From positions 1 through 53,370 of the forward strand of contig JAODBK010000104.1 in assembly GCA_025463925.1 (NCBI GenBank): a stretch of DNA of 53,370 nt, read 5' to 3'. The notes under the pieces are model-generated. The model worked only from the letters and a program-made list of their open reading frames with translations. It had not been told where the DNA came from and did not search any database. The stretch comes from Acidimicrobiales bacterium (GTDB taxonomy: Bacteria; Actinomycetota; Acidimicrobiia; Acidimicrobiales; AC-14). The position numbers and the translations under genes were made by a program. Numbering within the stretch: position 1 is the stretch's first letter; each line of letters starts with the position of its first letter. Positions 9,238 through 17,617 of this stretch are shown here, piece after piece.

Positions 9238-9255
9238 GAGAGTACAAACACTCTC
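9238..9255. promoter_or_regulatory. Inverted repeat upstream of subtilase (candidate operator)
   Basis: GAGAGT-ACAAAC-ACTCTC, perfect 6-base arms with a 6-base spacer, lies 31-48 bases before the GTG of the protease gene in a 121-base gap with lower GC than its surroundings. It could bind a repressor or activator of the protease and c-di-GMP genes. No promoter box could be fixed with certainty. The rest of the gap (9256-9328) shows nothing distinctive. Confidence 0.35.
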
Positions 9256-9328
9256 CGTGAGGGCAATGGTCGGATCAGGCCATTTGTTGGGACACAGTTG
9301 GGCTAGTCATGGGGTTGTCATGGGGGTG

Positions 9329-10153
9329 TCACGTCGTCGGCGGGGCGCCTGCCGTGGTGGTCGTGGTCGGCTCGGTGCAGGCCGCCAGATTCAACGGGAA
9401 GGAGTCGGTCCCGTTGACCGTCACGGACAGCGGCTGAGGCCCGGCCGCGGTGCAGTGGACCTCCCACCGCCCGACCCCCTGGCCGTCGGCGGTGACCGCC
9501 CCGCCCGAGGCCACCGACCAGGCGGCGGACCCCGACAGCTCGAGGGTGGCGCCGGGCAGCGGGCTGGCCCGGACGACCCCTTCGGCGTCGACCGCCTGGG
9601 TCCGGGCCTGCACGACCAGGTTGGCCGGATCGCCGACCACCGGGGGGTTGGGCGCGATCGACGCCACCGCCGAGACGCCGGTGAACCGCCCGACGCTGAT
9701 CGGGACACTGCGCGCCTCGGTCGCACCGATGAACAACACGACCGGCTCGACCAGCGCGAGGTCGGGCGCCCGCCACGCGCGGATGCGGTACCGCCCGCCC
9801 TGGACGTTGGGGAGCGCCCACGTGCCGTCGGGGTTGGTCGCGACGTCGGTCTGCACGACGGCGTCGCCGACCAGCCGTTGCACCCGGACGACCGCGGCGC
9901 CAACGGGACCGTCGAGGCCGGCGGCCACGGTGCCCGACAGGTTGGCCGAGCCGGGACGGTTGTCGATGGTCGTCGTGGTCCGGCCCGTCACCGGACCGAG
10001 CCCGACCTTGCTGTAGTCGGGCAACGTGGTCGTCGTCTCGTCGACCGCGGGCGCCGGCGGGAGCGCCTTCGAGTGCGAGCCGGAGCACGCCGCCAGCAGG
10101 GCGACGATGGCGGCGAGCAGGACGGCCGAGGCGCGCGGGCGCACGGCGGTCAC
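9329..10153 (-). CDS. Lipoprotein with carboxypeptidase-regulatory-like (beta-sandwich) domain
   Basis: About 274 residues. The N-terminus is a lipoprotein signal: positive start, hydrophobic stretch and lipobox LLAAC, followed by a Ser/Thr/Pro-rich spacer with TTTT runs. Residues ~75-140 resemble a carboxypeptidase-regulatory-like fold (SGTVAAGLDGPVGAAV, then NPDGTWALPNVQGGRYRI). A second Ig-like part (about 150-260) contains ASIAPNPPVVGDPANLVV. It ends in another Thr-rich tail. It is probably an outer-face structural or binding protein; no catalytic motif is visible. The GTG start overlaps the stop of the ygfZ-like gene as GTGA, so it is the last gene of the groES-like/hisI/trpE operon, a placement that does not explain its role. 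Confidence 0.8.
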   Translation of the reverse strand: MTAVRPRASAVLLAAIVALLAACSGSHSKALPPAPAVDETTTTLPDYSKVGLGPVTGRTTTTIDNRPGSANLSGTVAAGLDGPVGAAVVRVQRLVGDAVVQTDVATNPDGTWALPNVQGGRYRIRAWRAPDLALVEPVVLFIGATEARSVPISVGRFTGVSAVASIAPNPPVVGDPANLVVQARTQAVDAEGVVRASPLPGATLELSGSAAWSVASGGAVTADGQGVGRWEVHCTAAGPQPLSVTVNGTDSFPLNLAACTEPTTTTTAGAPPTT

Positions 10154-10947
10154 CTTACGAGCGGAAGCGCCTCGATCCGCGCCGCCTCGCCGGCGACGAC
10201 GGCGTCGGCCGTCGGTTCGACGGCCCGCTTGACGAAGGCCAGGCCGAGCGGCCCGGACGCGCTGGTGACCGTCCCGACCTCGGCACCGGCGATCTCGACC
10301 GCGGCGCCGACGGGAATGGTCGCCGACGGGTCGAGCAACACGACACCGCGCAGGTGACGGGGCACGTTGCCACCACGACTGTCGATGCGCGCCACCAGCT
10401 CCTGGCCGGTGAAGCAGCCCTTGGTGAAGCTGACGGTCTGGTCGACGAACCATTGGCCGCATTCGGCCGGGATCGTCGCGTCGGTCAACTCGGCGCCCAT
10501 CACCGGCCAGCCGGCAGCGATGCGGGCCGCCTGGTACGTGGCGTCGTCCCATTCGGGCACACCGGTCGGCGGATCGACGCCCGGGCCCAGCCGATCGTCG
10601 GCGCCGAGGAAGGACTCCCGGTCGGACGACCGCACCGCGACGCACGGCCAACCGGCGAGCGGTGCGATCTCGCACTTCACCCGCATGCGGAACCGGTTGA
10701 GCCGTTCGGCGAGCCGGATGCCCCAGCCGGTGTCGGTGTCGAGCACGAACTCGTCGTCGCCGGCTCGCGTCACGCGGGCCAGCACCTCCACCTTGCCCTG
10801 CGGCTGCAGCACCAGCGTCCACGCCCGGTCGCCGGTGGCCAGCCGGTCGACGTCCTGGCTCACCTGCCCCTGGAGGAACGAGGCGGCGTCGGGGCCGGCG
10901 ACGCGGACCGCGTCGCGCTCGAACCGGAGCCATCCGGTGTCAGCCAT
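10150..10947 (-). CDS. ygfZ: YgfZ/GcvT-like folate-binding protein
   Basis: A 265-residue protein with the family signature KGCFTGQE (about residue 180) and the N-terminal motif GPDAASFLQGQVSQDV. YgfZ/IBA57 proteins bind folate and help assemble or repair iron-sulfur clusters of enzymes such as MiaB; they resemble the T-protein of glycine cleavage but lack that activity. The length is in the usual range for short actinobacterial members. The ATG overlaps the end of trpE by 8 bases, and its stop overlaps the lipoprotein start, so it is translated as part of the operon. Family assignment is firm; the exact client enzymes are unknown. Confidence 0.9.
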   Translation of the reverse strand: MADTGWLRFERDAVRVAGPDAASFLQGQVSQDVDRLATGDRAWTLVLQPQGKVEVLARVTRAGDDEFVLDTDTGWGIRLAERLNRFRMRVKCEIAPLAGWPCVAVRSSDRESFLGADDRLGPGVDPPTGVPEWDDATYQAARIAAGWPVMGAELTDATIPAECGQWFVDQTVSFTKGCFTGQELVARIDSRGGNVPRHLRGVVLLDPSATIPVGAAVEIAGAEVGTVTSASGPLGLAFVKRAVEPTADAVVAGEAARIEALPLVR

Positions 10948-12466
10948 TGCCGGCCTCGCGGCGGCGGGCCGTCATGCGGCGGGCCGCGGGCACCGCGGCG
11001 AGCAACGCCGCCGCCTTGTTGCGGCACTCCTCGTCCTCGGCCGCCGGGTCGGAGTCGGCGACGATGCCGGCGCCGGCCTGCACCGATGCGCGACCCGCGG
11101 GGGTGACGAACATCGTGCGGATCGCGATCGCGGTGTCGAGGTTGCCCGAGAAGTCGAGATAGCCGACCACGCCGGCATACGGGCCCCGCTTCGTCGGCTC
11201 GAGGGCGTCGATGATCTCCATCGCCCGGACCTTGGGCGCGCCCGACACGGTGCCGGCCGGCAGCGTCGCCCGCAGCACGTCGATCGGGCCCTTGCCGTCC
11301 GTCAGCTGGCCCGAGACCTCGGAGGTGAGATGCATCACGTGGCTGTAACGCTCGAGCGTCATCAACTCATCCACCCGCTCGGTGCCGAACCGCACGACCC
11401 GGCCGACGTCGTTGCGGGCGAGGTCGACCAGCATCACGTGCTCGGCGATCTCCTTCGGGTGCTCGGCCAGCTCGGCCGCGAGCCGCCGGTCCTCCTCCTC
11501 GGTGGCCCCGCGCCCGCGGGTGCCGGCGATCGGCCGGCTGATCACCCGGCCGTCGAGCAGCTGCACCATCGGCTCTGGCGATGATCCGATGATGCTGATC
11601 TGCGGGTGCCGCACGAAGTACATGTACGGGCTCGGGTTCACCTGCCGCAGCACGCGGTAGACGTCGAACGGGTCGGCGTCGAGGTCGAGGTCGAATCGCT
11701 GGCTCAGCACGACCTGGAAGATGTCGCCGGCGACGATGTGCTCCTTGGCGACCTCGACGGCGCGCTTGTAGTCGCTGCCGCTCATGCTGCGCTCGACGTC
11801 GGGGAGCGCGTCCGGCGCGTGCGGGGCCTCGACGACCGGCTCGTCCAGGGCGGCGCGCGCGCCATCGGCCGCGAGCCGGTCGAGCGCCGTCACCGCCTCG
11901 TCGTAGATCTGGTCGAGGTCCGCCGCGCTCGCGTCCGGCGGGACGAAGGCGTTGGCCACCAGCGTGACCTGCTGGCGCCAGTGGTCGTAGGCCGCGAGCT
12001 CACCGATCACCGACACGACCGCGTCCGGGTGACCGACGTCGTCGGGCGGGATGTCCGGGAGCCGCTCGACCTCGCGCACGACGTCGTACCCGAGGTAGCC
12101 GACGATCCCGCCGTGCAGCGGGGGCAGGTCGTCGAGCGCGGGTGAGCGGTAGTGCGCCAGCAGCGACTCCAGCGCGGCCAGCACGCCGTGGCCGAGATCG
12201 ATGCCGTCGGGCAGGCGCCCGCCCTCGACGGTGATCGCGCCGCCCCGCGCGACGAGCGTGACCGCGGGCCGGCGCCCGATGAACGACCACCGTCCCCATC
12301 GTTCGGCGTGCTCGACCGATTCCAGCAGGAAGCCCGGCTCGTCGCCGACGACGCGCAGGAACGCCGCGACCGGCGTGGTGAGGTCGGCGAGGACCTCCCG
12401 CCACACCGGCACCACGGTGTGGCTCCCGGCGAGCGCCCGGAACTCCTCCCTAGTCGGCCGGAGCAC
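10940..12466 (-). CDS. trpE: Anthranilate synthase component I
   Basis: About 508 residues. It makes anthranilate from chorismate together with a TrpG amidotransferase, which is not in the window. The N-terminal feedback motif LLES (in [10 protein letters not shown]) suggests inhibition by tryptophan. The chorismate-binding part has [38 protein letters not shown] and [18 protein letters not shown]. The start is set at the GTG at 12466 because [13 protein letters not shown] matches the usual beginning of actinobacterial TrpE; the frame stays open further upstream but only inside hisI. This start overlaps the 3' end of hisI by 17 bases. Confidence 0.95.
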   Translation of the reverse strand: MLRPTREEFRALAGSHTVVPVWREVLADLTTPVAAFLRVVGDEPGFLLESVEHAERWGRWSFIGRRPAVTLVARGGAITVEGGRLPDGIDLGHGVLAALESLLAHYRSPALDDLPPLHGGIVGYLGYDVVREVERLPDIPPDDVGHPDAVVSVIGELAAYDHWRQQVTLVANAFVPPDASAADLDQIYDEAVTALDRLAADGARAALDEPVVEAPHAPDALPDVERSMSGSDYKRAVEVAKEHIVAGDIFQVVLSQRFDLDLDADPFDVYRVLRQVNPSPYMYFVRHPQISIIGSSPEPMVQLLDGRVISRPIAGTRGRGATEEEDRRLAAELAEHPKEIAEHVMLVDLARNDVGRVVRFGTERVDELMTLERYSHVMHLTSEVSGQLTDGKGPIDVLRATLPAGTVSGAPKVRAMEIIDALEPTKRGPYAGVVGYLDFSGNLDTAIAIRTMFVTPAGRASVQAGAGIVADSDPAAEDEECRNKAAALLAAVPAARRMTARRREAGNG

Positions 12467-12818
12467 CGAACGAGCGGAAGAAGCAACTGTGGGCGCCGGT
12501 GTGGCAGGCGCCGCGGCCTTCCTGTTCGACAACGAACAGCAGCGTGTCGCCGTCGCAGTCGTAGTACGCCTCGCGGACCCACTGGCGGTCGCCCGACGTG
12601 TCACCCTTCGCCCAGCGCTCGTGCCGCGAGCGGCTCCAGAACACGGTGCGCCCGGTCTCGAGCGTCTCGCGCAGCGTCGCCTCGTTCATCCAGGCCAGCA
12701 TCAACACGGCGCCGGTCCCCTGCTCCTGGACCACCGCGGCGACGAGCCCGTCGGCGTTGTACGTGACCGCGCCGAGGGCGTCGGCGGCAACGGCGATCGG
12801 CGTCGCAGTGGGGGTCAC
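12450..12818 (-). CDS. hisI: Phosphoribosyl-AMP cyclohydrolase
   Basis: A 122-residue HisI without a HisE domain. It opens the adenine ring of phosphoribosyl-AMP in histidine synthesis. The Mg-binding motif is DCDGDTLLF and the zinc cysteines are in [12 protein letters not shown]. The start is a GTG. It is separated from the main his operon by the plus-strand hydrolase gene and instead lies between a GroES-like gene (11 bases upstream) and trpE (overlapping), so it is probably co-transcribed with trpE. Confidence 0.95.
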   Translation of the reverse strand: MTPTATPIAVAADALGAVTYNADGLVAAVVQEQGTGAVLMLAWMNEATLRETLETGRTVFWSRSRHERWAKGDTSGDRQWVREAYYDCDGDTLLFVVEQEGRGACHTGAHSCFFRSFGAPAD

Positions 12819-12829
12819 GGCCGAAAATC

Positions 12830-13156
12830 CTAGAGGTAGAGGCCGGTGCCGCCCTCATTCCTTTCCGAGGCGACGGCGTGGATGTCGCGCTCGCGCAGGA
12901 TGAGGTACTCGTCACCCCGGACCTCGACCTCGTAGCGATCCTCCGGGTTGAACAGCACCAGGTCCCCCGGCTCGATGTTGCGGACGTGCGGCCCGGCGGC
13001 GACGACCTCGGCCCACGTGAGCCGCTTCGAGACCTGCGCGGTGGCCGGGATCAGGATGCCGCCGCGCGACTTGCGCTCCCCCTCGGCCGACGGGATCTGG
13101 ACCAGGAGCCGGTCGTTGAGCATCTTGATCGGGTGCTTGCTGTCGGCGTCCGCCAC
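12830..13156 (-). CDS. GroES-like co-chaperonin domain protein
   Basis: About 108 residues with Cpn10 features: [13 protein letters not shown] at the start, the mobile-loop region [16 protein letters not shown], then [29 protein letters not shown]. It is somewhat longer than classical GroES (about 97), with extra residues at both ends. No groEL is nearby, and it leads the operon with hisI and trpE. It may be a second GroES or a specialised relative. The GTG at 13156 is chosen because TACCGT ends 6 bases before it on the minus strand, giving a leaderless start. Confidence 0.85.
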   Translation of the reverse strand: MADADSKHPIKMLNDRLLVQIPSAEGERKSRGGILIPATAQVSKRLTWAEVVAAGPHVRNIEPGDLVLFNPEDRYEVEVRGDEYLILRERDIHAVASERNEGGTGLYL

Positions 13157-13162
13157 GACCCG

Positions 13163-13172
13163 ACGGTACCGT
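13163..13172. promoter_or_regulatory. Symmetric divergent promoter (shared -10) for groES-like and hydrolase genes
   Basis: ACGGTACCGT is a perfect palindrome. Read right it gives TACCGT 9 bases before the hydrolase ATG; read left it gives TACCGT 6 bases before the groES-like GTG. Both -10 hexamers share the same central TA. Neither gene has a Shine-Dalgarno, so both transcripts should be leaderless or nearly so. Confidence 0.6.
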
Positions 13173-13181
13173 CTCGACCGC

Positions 13182-13823
13182 ATGTCGACGGAACGGGTGA
13201 CGCTGCAGACTGCCGACGGCCTGGCGCTCGAGGCCGAGCTGGCTGTGCCCGGCGGCGAGCCGTGGGCCGCGGCGGTCCTGGCCCATCCGCACCCGCAGTT
13301 CGGCGGCACCATGCGCTCGATCGTGCCCGGGACGCTGTTCGCCGCCCTGCCGGCCGCCAGTGTCGTCGCGCTGCGGTTCAACTTCCGCGGCGTCGAGGGG
13401 TCGGAGGGCACGTTCGGCGACGGGCGGCCCGAGCGGCAGGACGTCGTCGCCGCCATCGACGCGGTGTGGCCGATCGCCGAGGGCCTGCCGTTGCTGCTCG
13501 CCGGCTGGTCGTTCGGCGCCGACACCTCGCTCACCGTCGACGACGAGCGGGTCGGCGGTTGGCTCGCGGTCGCGCCTCCGCTGCGCCGGCCCGACGACAT
13601 GGCCGCGGTGGCCGCCGACCCCCGGCCCAAGCTGCTCGCCGTCCCCCAGCACGACCAGTACCGCGACCCCGACTCGGCCCGCGAGGTCGTCGCCGGCTGG
13701 ACCGCGACCGAGCTCCGCGTCGTCAACGGCGCCGACCACTTCCTCGTCGGCCGCGTCGACCGCGTCGCCGAGTGGGCCGTCGAGTTCGCGCGGGCCCTTC
13801 CCGCGGCGAGTAACCGGGAATAA
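13182..13823 (+). CDS. Alpha/beta-fold serine hydrolase (COG2945-like)
   Basis: A 213-residue hydrolase. Early motifs [12 protein letters not shown] and [14 protein letters not shown] are typical of the small COG2945/dienelactone-hydrolase-like group. The nucleophile Ser sits in AGWSFGAD, the acid is likely the Asp in PQHDQYRD and the base the His in GADHFLVG, so the triad appears complete. The substrate is unknown. It stands alone on the plus strand between two minus-strand operons that both carry histidine genes. Its last codons form part of a hairpin shared with the end of hisF. Confidence 0.9.
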   Translation: MSTERVTLQTADGLALEAELAVPGGEPWAAAVLAHPHPQFGGTMRSIVPGTLFAALPAASVVALRFNFRGVEGSEGTFGDGRPERQDVVAAIDAVWPIAEGLPLLLAGWSFGADTSLTVDDERVGGWLAVAPPLRRPDDMAAVAADPRPKLLAVPQHDQYRDPDSAREVVAGWTATELRVVNGADHFLVGRVDRVAEWAVEFARALPAASNRE

Positions 13824-13840
13824 TTTCCCGGTTTCTCGCC
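13805..13840. terminator. Bidirectional hairpin between hydrolase and hisF
   Basis: Arms of 16 bases (13805-13820 and 13825-13840) pair perfectly except for one T-T mismatch, around the 4-base loop TAAT. The core is AACCGGGAA / TTCCCGGTT. The left arm and loop lie within the last codons of the hydrolase gene. There is no run of T on either side, so it is either a Rho-independent terminator of the actinobacterial tail-less kind or a transcription barrier between the two convergent genes. Confidence 0.75.
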
Positions 13841-13845
13841 AAAGG

Positions 13846-14604
13846 TCAGGCCGGACGGACGGTCAGGCCGCGTTCGGCGAGGTGGGCCTTGGCCTCGGCG
13901 ATGGTGAACTCGCCGAAGTGGAAGATCGACGCCGCGAGCACGGCGTCGGCGCCGCCGTCCAACGCGCCCTCGGCCAGGTGCTCGAGGGTGCCGACGCCGC
14001 CGGACGCGATCACCGAGACGCCGACGGTGTCGGTGACGGCGCGGGTCAGCTCGATGTCGAACCCGTCGCGGGTGCCGTCGCGGTCCATCGACGTCAGCAG
14101 CACCTCGCCGGCGCCGAGCTTCTCGGCCTCGGCCGCCCACGACACCGCGTCGAGGCCGGTCGGCTTGCGCCCGCCGTGGGTGAACACCTCGTAGCCCCCG
14201 GGCGCCCGACGGGCGTCGACGGCGACGACCACGCACTGGCTGCCGAACTCGCGGGCCAGTTCCGAGATCAGCGCCGGGCGCGCGACTGCCGAGGTGTTCA
14301 CCGAGACCTTGTCGGCTCCGGCCCGCAACAGTCGCCGGGCGTCGTCGACCGACCGCACGCCACCTCCGATGGTGAATGGGATGAAGACCTCTTCGGCCGT
14401 CCGCCGAGCGACGTCGATGATCGTCTCGCGGTTGCCGGAGGACGCGGTGATGTCGAGGAACACCAGCTCGTCGGCGCCCTCGACGTCGTAGCGCGCCGCC
14501 AGCTCGACCGGGTCGCCGGCATCCCGGAGCCCGACGAAGTTCACCCCCTTCACCACGCGACCCTCGTCGACGTCGAGGCACGGGATGACGCGGACGCTGT
14601 GCAC
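13846..14604 (-). CDS. hisF: Imidazole glycerol phosphate synthase, cyclase subunit
   Basis: About 252 residues, a beta/alpha barrel. It joins ammonia from HisH with PRFAR to give imidazole glycerol phosphate and AICAR. Catalytic Asp residues are in [10 protein letters not shown] and VVAVDARR; phosphate-binding loops are TIGGGVRS and ASGGVGTLE. The GTG start gives [11 protein letters not shown], the normal beginning of the family. It is last in the operon, 11 bases after hisA, and ends at the shared hairpin. Confidence 0.96.
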   Translation of the reverse strand: MHSVRVIPCLDVDEGRVVKGVNFVGLRDAGDPVELAARYDVEGADELVFLDITASSGNRETIIDVARRTAEEVFIPFTIGGGVRSVDDARRLLRAGADKVSVNTSAVARPALISELAREFGSQCVVVAVDARRAPGGYEVFTHGGRKPTGLDAVSWAAEAEKLGAGEVLLTSMDRDGTRDGFDIELTRAVTDTVGVSVIASGGVGTLEHLAEGALDGGADAVLAASIFHFGEFTIAEAKAHLAERGLTVRPA

Positions 14605-14615
14605 GCCGATCGACC

Positions 14616-15344
14616 CTACCGTCCGCCTGCGCCAACGACGGACAGCGCCTGCGCGACGGTGAAGCGGCCTTCGTACAGCGCGCGACCCACGATCACGCCG
14701 GCGACACCCGTGCTGGCGAGCGCGACGAGGTCGTCCAGGGTGCCGACGCCGCCCGACGCGATCACGGGGATGTTCGTCGAGTCGACCAGCGAGGACAGCC
14801 CTTCGACGTCGGGCCCGGCCATGGTGCCGTCGCGGCTGATGTCGGTGACGTTGACCGCGGCGACGCCGGCATCCGCCAGCTCCTCCAGGACGTCGGCGAC
14901 GTCGCGGCTCGAACCCTCGACCCACCCGCGCACCGCGACCTCGCGCCCGCGCAGGTCGAGCGCCACCGCGACCTCGTGGTGCGCGGCCAGCTCGCGCACC
15001 AGCTCGGGCTGCTCCATCGCCGCCGTCCCGAGCACGATCCGCCGGACACCGGCGGCGAGCAGCTCCTCGGCCGCCGCCTGGTCGCGCACGCCGCCGCCCG
15101 ACTGCACCGACACCCCGCGTGGCGCCAGCGCGCCCGCGATCGCGGCGACGACCGGCCGGTTGACGGGCTCACCGGTGCGCGCCGCGTCGAGGTCGACGAC
15201 GTGGACCCACGTGGCGCCGGCGTCGGCGAACTCGAGCGCGGTCGACACCGGATCGGTGCCGTACGCCGTCTCGCGCCGGTAGTCGCCTTGGTACAGCCGA
15301 ACGCAGCGGCCGCCGCGCAGATCGATCGCCGGGTACAGATCCAT
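14616..15344 (-). CDS. hisA: ProFAR isomerase (HisA), possibly bifunctional PriA type
   Basis: A 242-residue barrel starting [20 protein letters not shown]. The general base Asp is in AIDLRGG and the general acid Asp in [11 protein letters not shown]. It isomerises ProFAR to PRFAR. In Actinobacteria the same protein (PriA) also performs the TrpF reaction using an Arg two residues before a Trp; here that position reads VRGWVEG, matching the PriA pattern rather than the Ser found in E. coli HisA. Dual function is therefore likely but is an inference. It lies between hisH (13 bases) and hisF (11 bases). Confidence 0.93.
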   Translation of the reverse strand: MDLYPAIDLRGGRCVRLYQGDYRRETAYGTDPVSTALEFADAGATWVHVVDLDAARTGEPVNRPVVAAIAGALAPRGVSVQSGGGVRDQAAAEELLAAGVRRIVLGTAAMEQPELVRELAAHHEVAVALDLRGREVAVRGWVEGSSRDVADVLEELADAGVAAVNVTDISRDGTMAGPDVEGLSSLVDSTNIPVIASGGVGTLDDLVALASTGVAGVIVGRALYEGRFTVAQALSVVGAGGR

Positions 15345-15357
15345 CGCCGCTGACCGC

Positions 15358-15966
15358 TCAAGCAGCGCGGCAGGCGGCCACGAAGTTCGTGAGGAGCTGC
15401 AGCCCCGCCTTGCCCGACTTCTCCGGATGGAACTGCGTCCCCCAGAGATTGGCGCGGTGCACCGCGGCCGCGACCTGCCCGCCGTAGTTGCAGCGGGCCA
15501 CGACGAACTCACTGTTGTCGGCCGGCGCATAGGAATGGACGAAGTACATCCACACCGGCTCGTCCAACCCGGCGAACAGCGGGCTGCCCTCGTCGTGGCG
15601 GACGACGTTCCACTGCATCTGCGGCCGCTTGACGCTGTCCGAGAGGATTCGAACCGTGCCCGGCAGCACGCCGATGCCGTCGACGCCCGGCGACTCCTCC
15701 GATCCCTCGTAGAGCATCTGGAAGCCGATGCAGATGCCGAGGAACGGCCGACCCGACGCGATGGCGTGGCGAGCCGGGTCCTCGAGGCCGGCGTCGCGGA
15801 GCGCGGCCATGCACCGGCCGAAGGCGCCGACGCCCGGGAGCACCACCCCGTCGGCGGCCGCGATCACGTCGGCGTCCGCGGTGAGCTCGGCGTCGGCGCC
15901 GACCTTCTGCAACCCCTTCTGCGCCGACCGGAGGTTGCCGATGCCGTAGTCGAGCACCGCGATCAC
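15358..15966 (-). CDS. hisH: Imidazole glycerol phosphate synthase, glutamine amidotransferase subunit
   Basis: About 202 residues. It releases ammonia from glutamine and channels it to HisF. The nucleophile Cys is in LGICIGFQML, the His-Glu pair in WGTQFHPEKS, and the N-terminus is IAVLDYGIGNLRSAQKGL. It is a typical class I amidotransferase with all residues of the triad. The GTG start overlaps the stop of hisB as GTGA. Confidence 0.95.
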   Translation of the reverse strand: MIAVLDYGIGNLRSAQKGLQKVGADAELTADADVIAAADGVVLPGVGAFGRCMAALRDAGLEDPARHAIASGRPFLGICIGFQMLYEGSEESPGVDGIGVLPGTVRILSDSVKRPQMQWNVVRHDEGSPLFAGLDEPVWMYFVHSYAPADNSEFVVARCNYGGQVAAAVHRANLWGTQFHPEKSGKAGLQLLTNFVAACRAA

Positions 15967-16559
15967 AGCTGACCCTTGGTGGAGGGAACCTCGCCGCCGA
16001 CGACCTCCACGCGCACCGCGTCGCGCAGGGCGCGGGCCACCGCCTTGAACGAGGCCTCGACGATGTGGTGCGGGTTGCGGCCGCTGATGAGGCGGACGTG
16101 CAGCGTGATCGCCGCCGCGGTCGCGAAGGACCGCCAGAAGTGCTCGGCCATGTGCGGGTCGAACGGCGGCGTGCCGATGGCGTCGGTGCCCGGGTCGACG
16201 TCGTAGACCAGGAACGGGCGACCCGAGAGGTCGAGGGCCACGTCCACCAGGGCCTCGTCGAGCGGCACCGACACCGACGCGAAGCGGCGGACGCCGGCCT
16301 TGTCGCCCAGTGCTTCCTCGAGACACTCGCCCAGCGCGATCGCGACGTCCTCGACCGTGTGGTGGGCGTCGACTTCGAGGTCGCCGGTCGCGACGATGGC
16401 GAGATCGAACCCGCCGTGCCGCCCGAGCTGGGCGAGCATGTGGTCGAAGAACGGCAAGCCGGTGGACACCTCGCTCTTGCCGGAACCGTCGACGTCGAGG
16501 CTGATCCGGATCGACGTCTCCTTGGTGACGCGCTCCCGCGACGCACTCCGGCCGCTCAC
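15963..16559 (-). CDS. hisB: Imidazoleglycerol-phosphate dehydratase
   Basis: About 198 residues, monofunctional (no phosphatase domain, as usual in Actinobacteria). It removes water from imidazole glycerol phosphate. Mn-binding motifs are present: FFDHMLAQLGRHGGFD, DAHHTVEDVAIALG, DPHMAEHFW and NPHHIVEASFKA. The GTG start at 16559 gives VSGRSASRERVTKETSIRISL and overlaps the hisC stop as GTGA; the frame is open further upstream but only inside hisC. Confidence 0.95.
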   Translation of the reverse strand: MSGRSASRERVTKETSIRISLDVDGSGKSEVSTGLPFFDHMLAQLGRHGGFDLAIVATGDLEVDAHHTVEDVAIALGECLEEALGDKAGVRRFASVSVPLDEALVDVALDLSGRPFLVYDVDPGTDAIGTPPFDPHMAEHFWRSFATAAAITLHVRLISGRNPHHIVEASFKAVARALRDAVRVEVVGGEVPSTKGQL

Positions 16560-17617
16560 GCGAGGACCGCCCGGAGGGCGTCGAGGAACGCGTCGTTCTC
16601 GGATCGCGTGCCGACCGTGACGCGAAGGCAGCCGTCGAGCCTCGGCCACGACGAGCAGTTGCGGATCAGCACCGACCGTTCGAGCAGCGCGCCGTGCACC
16701 GAGTCGCCGTCACGACCGGTCGGCCGGAAGAGCAGGAAGTTGGCGCCGGACGGCCACGTCTCCACCGGGAGCTCGGCGAGGCCGACGGTCAGCCGCCCAC
16801 GCTCCTCCACCAGCATGGAGACCCGCGCCTCCATCTCGGCGGTGAAGCGCAGGGCGAGCCGCCCGGCCACCTGCTTCATGGTGTCGAGGTGGTAGGGCAG
16901 GGCGACGGACTCGCACGCCGCGACGATCTCCGGCGGCCCGACGAGGTAGCCGAGTCGCGCCGCCGCCAGCGACCACGTCTTCGAGAACGTGCGGGTGACG
17001 ACGAGCGGCCGGTCCGGCGCGACCAGCGACAGCGCCGACCACGGCGAGAACTGGCCGTACGCCTCGTCGACCACGACCAGCCCCGGGGCCCGCGCGAGCA
17101 CCGCCTCGACGGCCTCGCGAGGCTCGACGCGACCGGTCGGGTTGTTGGGCGAGCAGAGGAACGTGATGACCGGGCCGGCCGACATCACCCGCTCGACCTC
17201 GGCGAGGTCGAGGGTGAAGTCGGCGTTGCGCTCCCCCACCACGACGCCGGTGCCGGTGATGCGGCCGATGTGGCTGTGCAGCGCGTACGTCGGCTCGAAG
17301 AGCGCGACGGTGCGACCCGGCCCGCCGAACGCCAGGCACAACGACTGCAGCACTTCGTTGGAGCCGTTGGCGGCGAAGACCTGGTCGGGACCGACGCCGT
17401 GCTGCTCGCCGATGGCCGAGCGCAACGCCTTGGCCGAACGGTCCGGGTAGCGGTTGAACGGGATCTCGCCGATCTCCGCCAGCAGCGCACGGAGGAAGGC
17501 GGGGGGCGGCGGCACCGGCGCCTCGTTGGTGTTCAGCCGCACCGCGACATCGACCTGCGGCGAGTGGTAGCCGGGCATCAGCGCCAGGTCGTCGCGCACC
17601 TTCGGCATCGGGCTCAT
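16556..17617 (-). CDS. hisC: Histidinol-phosphate aminotransferase
   Basis: A 353-residue PLP enzyme of aminotransferase fold type I. It converts imidazole acetol phosphate and glutamate to histidinol phosphate. The PLP Lys is in TRTFSKTWSLAAARLGY; NPTGRV, LVVVDEAYG and LNTNEAPVPPP are the other family motifs. The ATG overlaps the hisD stop as ATGA. Homologues may also act on aromatic amino acids, but the operon position supports HisC. Confidence 0.95.
   Translation of the reverse strand: MSPMPKVRDDLALMPGYHSPQVDVAVRLNTNEAPVPPPPAFLRALLAEIGEIPFNRYPDRSAKALRSAIGEQHGVGPDQVFAANGSNEVLQSLCLAFGGPGRTVALFEPTYALHSHIGRITGTGVVVGERNADFTLDLAEVERVMSAGPVITFLCSPNNPTGRVEPREAVEAVLARAPGLVVVDEAYGQFSPWSALSLVAPDRPLVVTRTFSKTWSLAAARLGYLVGPPEIVAACESVALPYHLDTMKQVAGRLALRFTAEMEARVSMLVEERGRLTVGLAELPVETWPSGANFLLFRPTGRDGDSVHGALLERSVLIRNCSSWPRLDGCLRVTVGTRSENDAFLDALRAVLA

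Noticed and set aside
9329-10933. Fusion of the lipoprotein with a long N-terminal extension
   Set aside because: The extra sequence runs through the ygfZ-like gene in another frame; the lipoprotein signal begins at the GTG at 10153.
12467-12604. N-terminal extension of TrpE into hisI
   Set aside because: The added residues are low in complexity and overlap the conserved end of HisI; known TrpE proteins start at the [10 protein letters not shown] segment.
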